Shown here: piece after piece, positions 5,764 through 6,573 of the stretch
Numbering within the stretch: position 1 is the first letter of the stretch
Layout: each line of letters opens with the position of its first letter
Assembly: GCA_905209135.1 (NCBI GenBank)
Contig: CAJLRT010000063.1
Location: 1-6,573 of the forward strand
From: an uncultured Eubacteriales bacterium
Lineage (GTDB): Bacteria; Bacillota; Clostridia; Oscillospirales; UMGS1783
Length of the DNA stretch: 6,573 nt
Direction of reading: 5' to 3'
Translations under genes and position numbers: made by a program
Notes under the pieces: model-generated
What the model was told of the DNA's origin: nothing
Database searches by the model: none
Seen by the model: only the letters and a program-made list of their open reading frames with translations

Positions 5764-6234
5764 TCAGAGGCGCTCCTTGCAGGACCAGGAGACGACGTCG
5801 AGCCGCAGCACCGCCGTCTGCGATACGGCGGCGGCGGGAAACGTCCACTCCCCGTTCCCCGCATAGTGCTCCATAATCCGGGAAAGACCGTACGCCTTCT
5901 CCCCGGGCGACTCCAGCAGACGGATCCGGCCCCTGCCCATGACGCTCTGAAACCTGCAGGTATACGAGCAGGCGTCCGCCCCTCCGGTAAAGGCGAGCAC
6001 TCTGTCCGTCTCAAAGCTCACGGTATGCTGCGACTGCGCAAGCTCCATCTTTTTTCCCCGGAGCGCGCCGTGGAAATACAGCGCAAGCTTTCCGCCCTCG
6101 TCCTCAAACCCAAAATTCATGGGGACGATATAGGCCCCCTCCCCGTCCACAAAGCCGAGGCGGCAGCAGTCGCACTGCTGCAGAATATCCAGCATCCGCC
6201 CGTAGTCCGTCACTTCCCGGTCCGCTCTTCTCAT
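5764..6234 (-). CDS. Pyridoxamine 5'-phosphate oxidase-fold flavoprotein, NimA-like
   Basis: The 156-residue product is a small split-barrel protein expected to bind FMN, of the family that includes Nim nitroimidazole reductases and many uncharacterised flavin-binding proteins. Supporting features are the opening MRRADREV, close to the MRRKDRE start usual in this family, AYIVPMNFGFE at 34-44, LYFHGALRGKK at 52-62 (the predicted FMN phosphate-binding segment), VSFETD at 72-77, and the closing LRLDVVSWSCKER. The start at 6234 is chosen because GGAGGAG sits just upstream and the next in-frame ATG (6267) has no site and no family similarity. It lies 72 bases downstream of the ornithine carbamoyltransferase stop on the same strand and may share its transcript. 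Family membership alone does not show nitroimidazole resistance. A redox or cofactor-binding role is the safer reading. Confidence 0.85.
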   Translation of the reverse strand: MRRADREVTDYGRMLDILQQCDCCRLGFVDGEGAYIVPMNFGFEDEGGKLALYFHGALRGKKMELAQSQHTVSFETDRVLAFTGGADACSYTCRFQSVMGRGRIRLLESPGEKAYGLSRIMEHYAGNGEWTFPAAAVSQTAVLRLDVVSWSCKERL

Positions 6235-6237
6235 ATT

Positions 6238-6244
6238 CTCCTCC
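6238..6244 (-). promoter_or_regulatory. Ribosome-binding site that sets the flavoprotein start
   Basis: On the - strand GGAGGAG is followed by AAT and then the ATG at 6234. It decides in favour of the 156-residue product over a reading 11 residues longer. Confidence 0.78.
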
Positions 6245-6249
6245 AAAGC

Positions 6250-6283
6250 AACGCGGCGAAACCGCAATGGGCCCCGCCGCGTT
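6250..6283 (-). other. GC-rich inverted repeat between carbamoyltransferase and flavoprotein genes
   Basis: AACGCGGCG (6250-6258) is the exact reverse complement of CGCCGCGTT (6275-6283), giving a nine-base-pair stem with a 16-base loop. On the - strand it lies 23 bases after the carbamoyltransferase stop and just before the flavoprotein ribosome-binding site. It is followed by only a broken T-run (TT, then GCTTT), so it may be a weak or partial terminator, or a leader hairpin. The remainder of the 72-base gap shows no clear promoter. Confidence 0.45.
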
Positions 6284-6306
6284 TGATTTGATTATTTCAG
6301 GCGCGT

Positions 6307-6527
6307 TCAGCTCATCAGCCGCACAAGCACCGCTTTCTGCGCGTGCAGGCGGTTTTCCGCCTCGTCGAATATTTCCTGCGCATGCGCTTCCAAAACCTCT
6401 TCGGTGATCTCCTCCCCGCGGTGCGCGGGCAGGCAGTGCAGCACCATTGCATCGGGCTTGGCGGCACGCATGAGCGCGCTGTTGACCTGGTAGCCCGCGA
6501 ACGCCGCCATGCGCTGCCGGCTCTCCT
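6307..6527 (-). CDS. Ornithine carbamoyltransferase, C-terminal fragment cut by the contig end
   Basis: Ornithine carbamoyltransferase makes citrulline from ornithine and carbamoyl phosphate in the arginine pathway, in the cytosol. Only about 72 C-terminal residues are present. They contain the diagnostic [12 protein letters not shown] motif (the Cys and the Arg pair of this loop help bind ornithine and carbamoyl phosphate), preceded by [11 protein letters not shown] and followed by [16 protein letters not shown]. The reading frame continues upstream of the internal ATG at 6510 as ESRQR, which fits the family, so the gene does not start there. It then meets an apparent TAG at 6526-6528, created by the junction with sequencing adapter, so this is truncation by assembly and not a pseudogene. 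The biosynthetic form (ArgF) cannot be told from the catabolic form (ArcB) using this fragment. Confidence 0.92.
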
Positions 6528-6573
6528 AGATCGGAAGAGCGTCGTGTAGGGAAAGAGTGTAGATCTCGGTGGT
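6528..6573. other. Illumina adapter sequence, not genomic
   Basis: The last 46 bases begin AGATCGGAAGAGC and continue through GTCGTGTAGGGAAAGAG to the window end. This is the well-known TruSeq universal adapter read-through sequence. Genomic sequence ends at 6527. Anything predicted across this junction is an artefact. Confidence 0.98.

Noticed and set aside
5764..6234. Nitroimidazole resistance gene (nim)
   Set aside because: The fold family matches, but most members of this family in Clostridia have no demonstrated link to resistance and no mobile element is nearby, so only the family-level call is made.
6307..6528. Ornithine carbamoyltransferase pseudogene with an internal stop
   Set aside because: The stop at 6526-6528 uses the first adapter base, so the interruption is an assembly artefact and not a mutation.

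Overview
The window looks like the end of a short-read contig from a GC-rich bacterium. It is most likely a member of the Bacillota, class Clostridia, possibly a gut Oscillospirales-type organism. The reasons are strong GGAGG ribosome-binding sites, sigma-A-type -35/-10 promoters, factor-independent terminators between transcription units, a lipoprotein with a poly-serine linker, and protein families common in that group. This is inference from style and gene content; there is no rRNA or other marker to fix the taxonomy.

Region 1 (1-3562, + strand). The window opens inside an APC-superfamily permease whose N-terminal part lies outside the window. A compact sugar-metabolism cassette follows: a cupin-type D-lyxose isomerase, a class II (GatY/KbaY-like) ketose-phosphate aldolase, and a DUF4432 aldose-epimerase-like protein. 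The three genes are separated by only 12-13 bases and end at a hairpin terminator. A good promoter lies across the permease stop codon, so the cassette can probably be transcribed without the permease. Isomerase, aldolase and epimerase make a sensible partial catabolic route for an uncommon sugar. The kinase that would link isomerase to aldolase is not in the window.

Region 2 (3563-4362, + strand). A single-gene unit with its own promoter and terminator encodes a predicted lipoprotein. It has a 43-residue linker that is almost all serine and a C-terminal domain I do not recognise.

Region 3 (4363-5756, + strand). A second single-gene unit, with a perfect TATAAT -10 box, encodes a dGTPase-like HD-domain triphosphohydrolase. 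It ends in a 15-base-pair GC hairpin that also serves convergent transcription from the other side.

Region 4 (5757-6527, - strand). An ornithine carbamoyltransferase, of which only the last 72 or so residues are present, is followed by a NimA-like pyridoxamine-phosphate-oxidase-fold flavoprotein.

Region 5 (6528-6573). The last 46 bases are not genomic. They match the Illumina TruSeq adapter read-through sequence, and they create a false in-frame stop against the carbamoyltransferase. I saw no mobile element, CRISPR array, tRNA, rRNA or phage gene. The content is mostly ordinary metabolism; the most notable points are the adapter artefact, the sugar cassette with its internal promoter, and the uncharacterised poly-serine lipoprotein.
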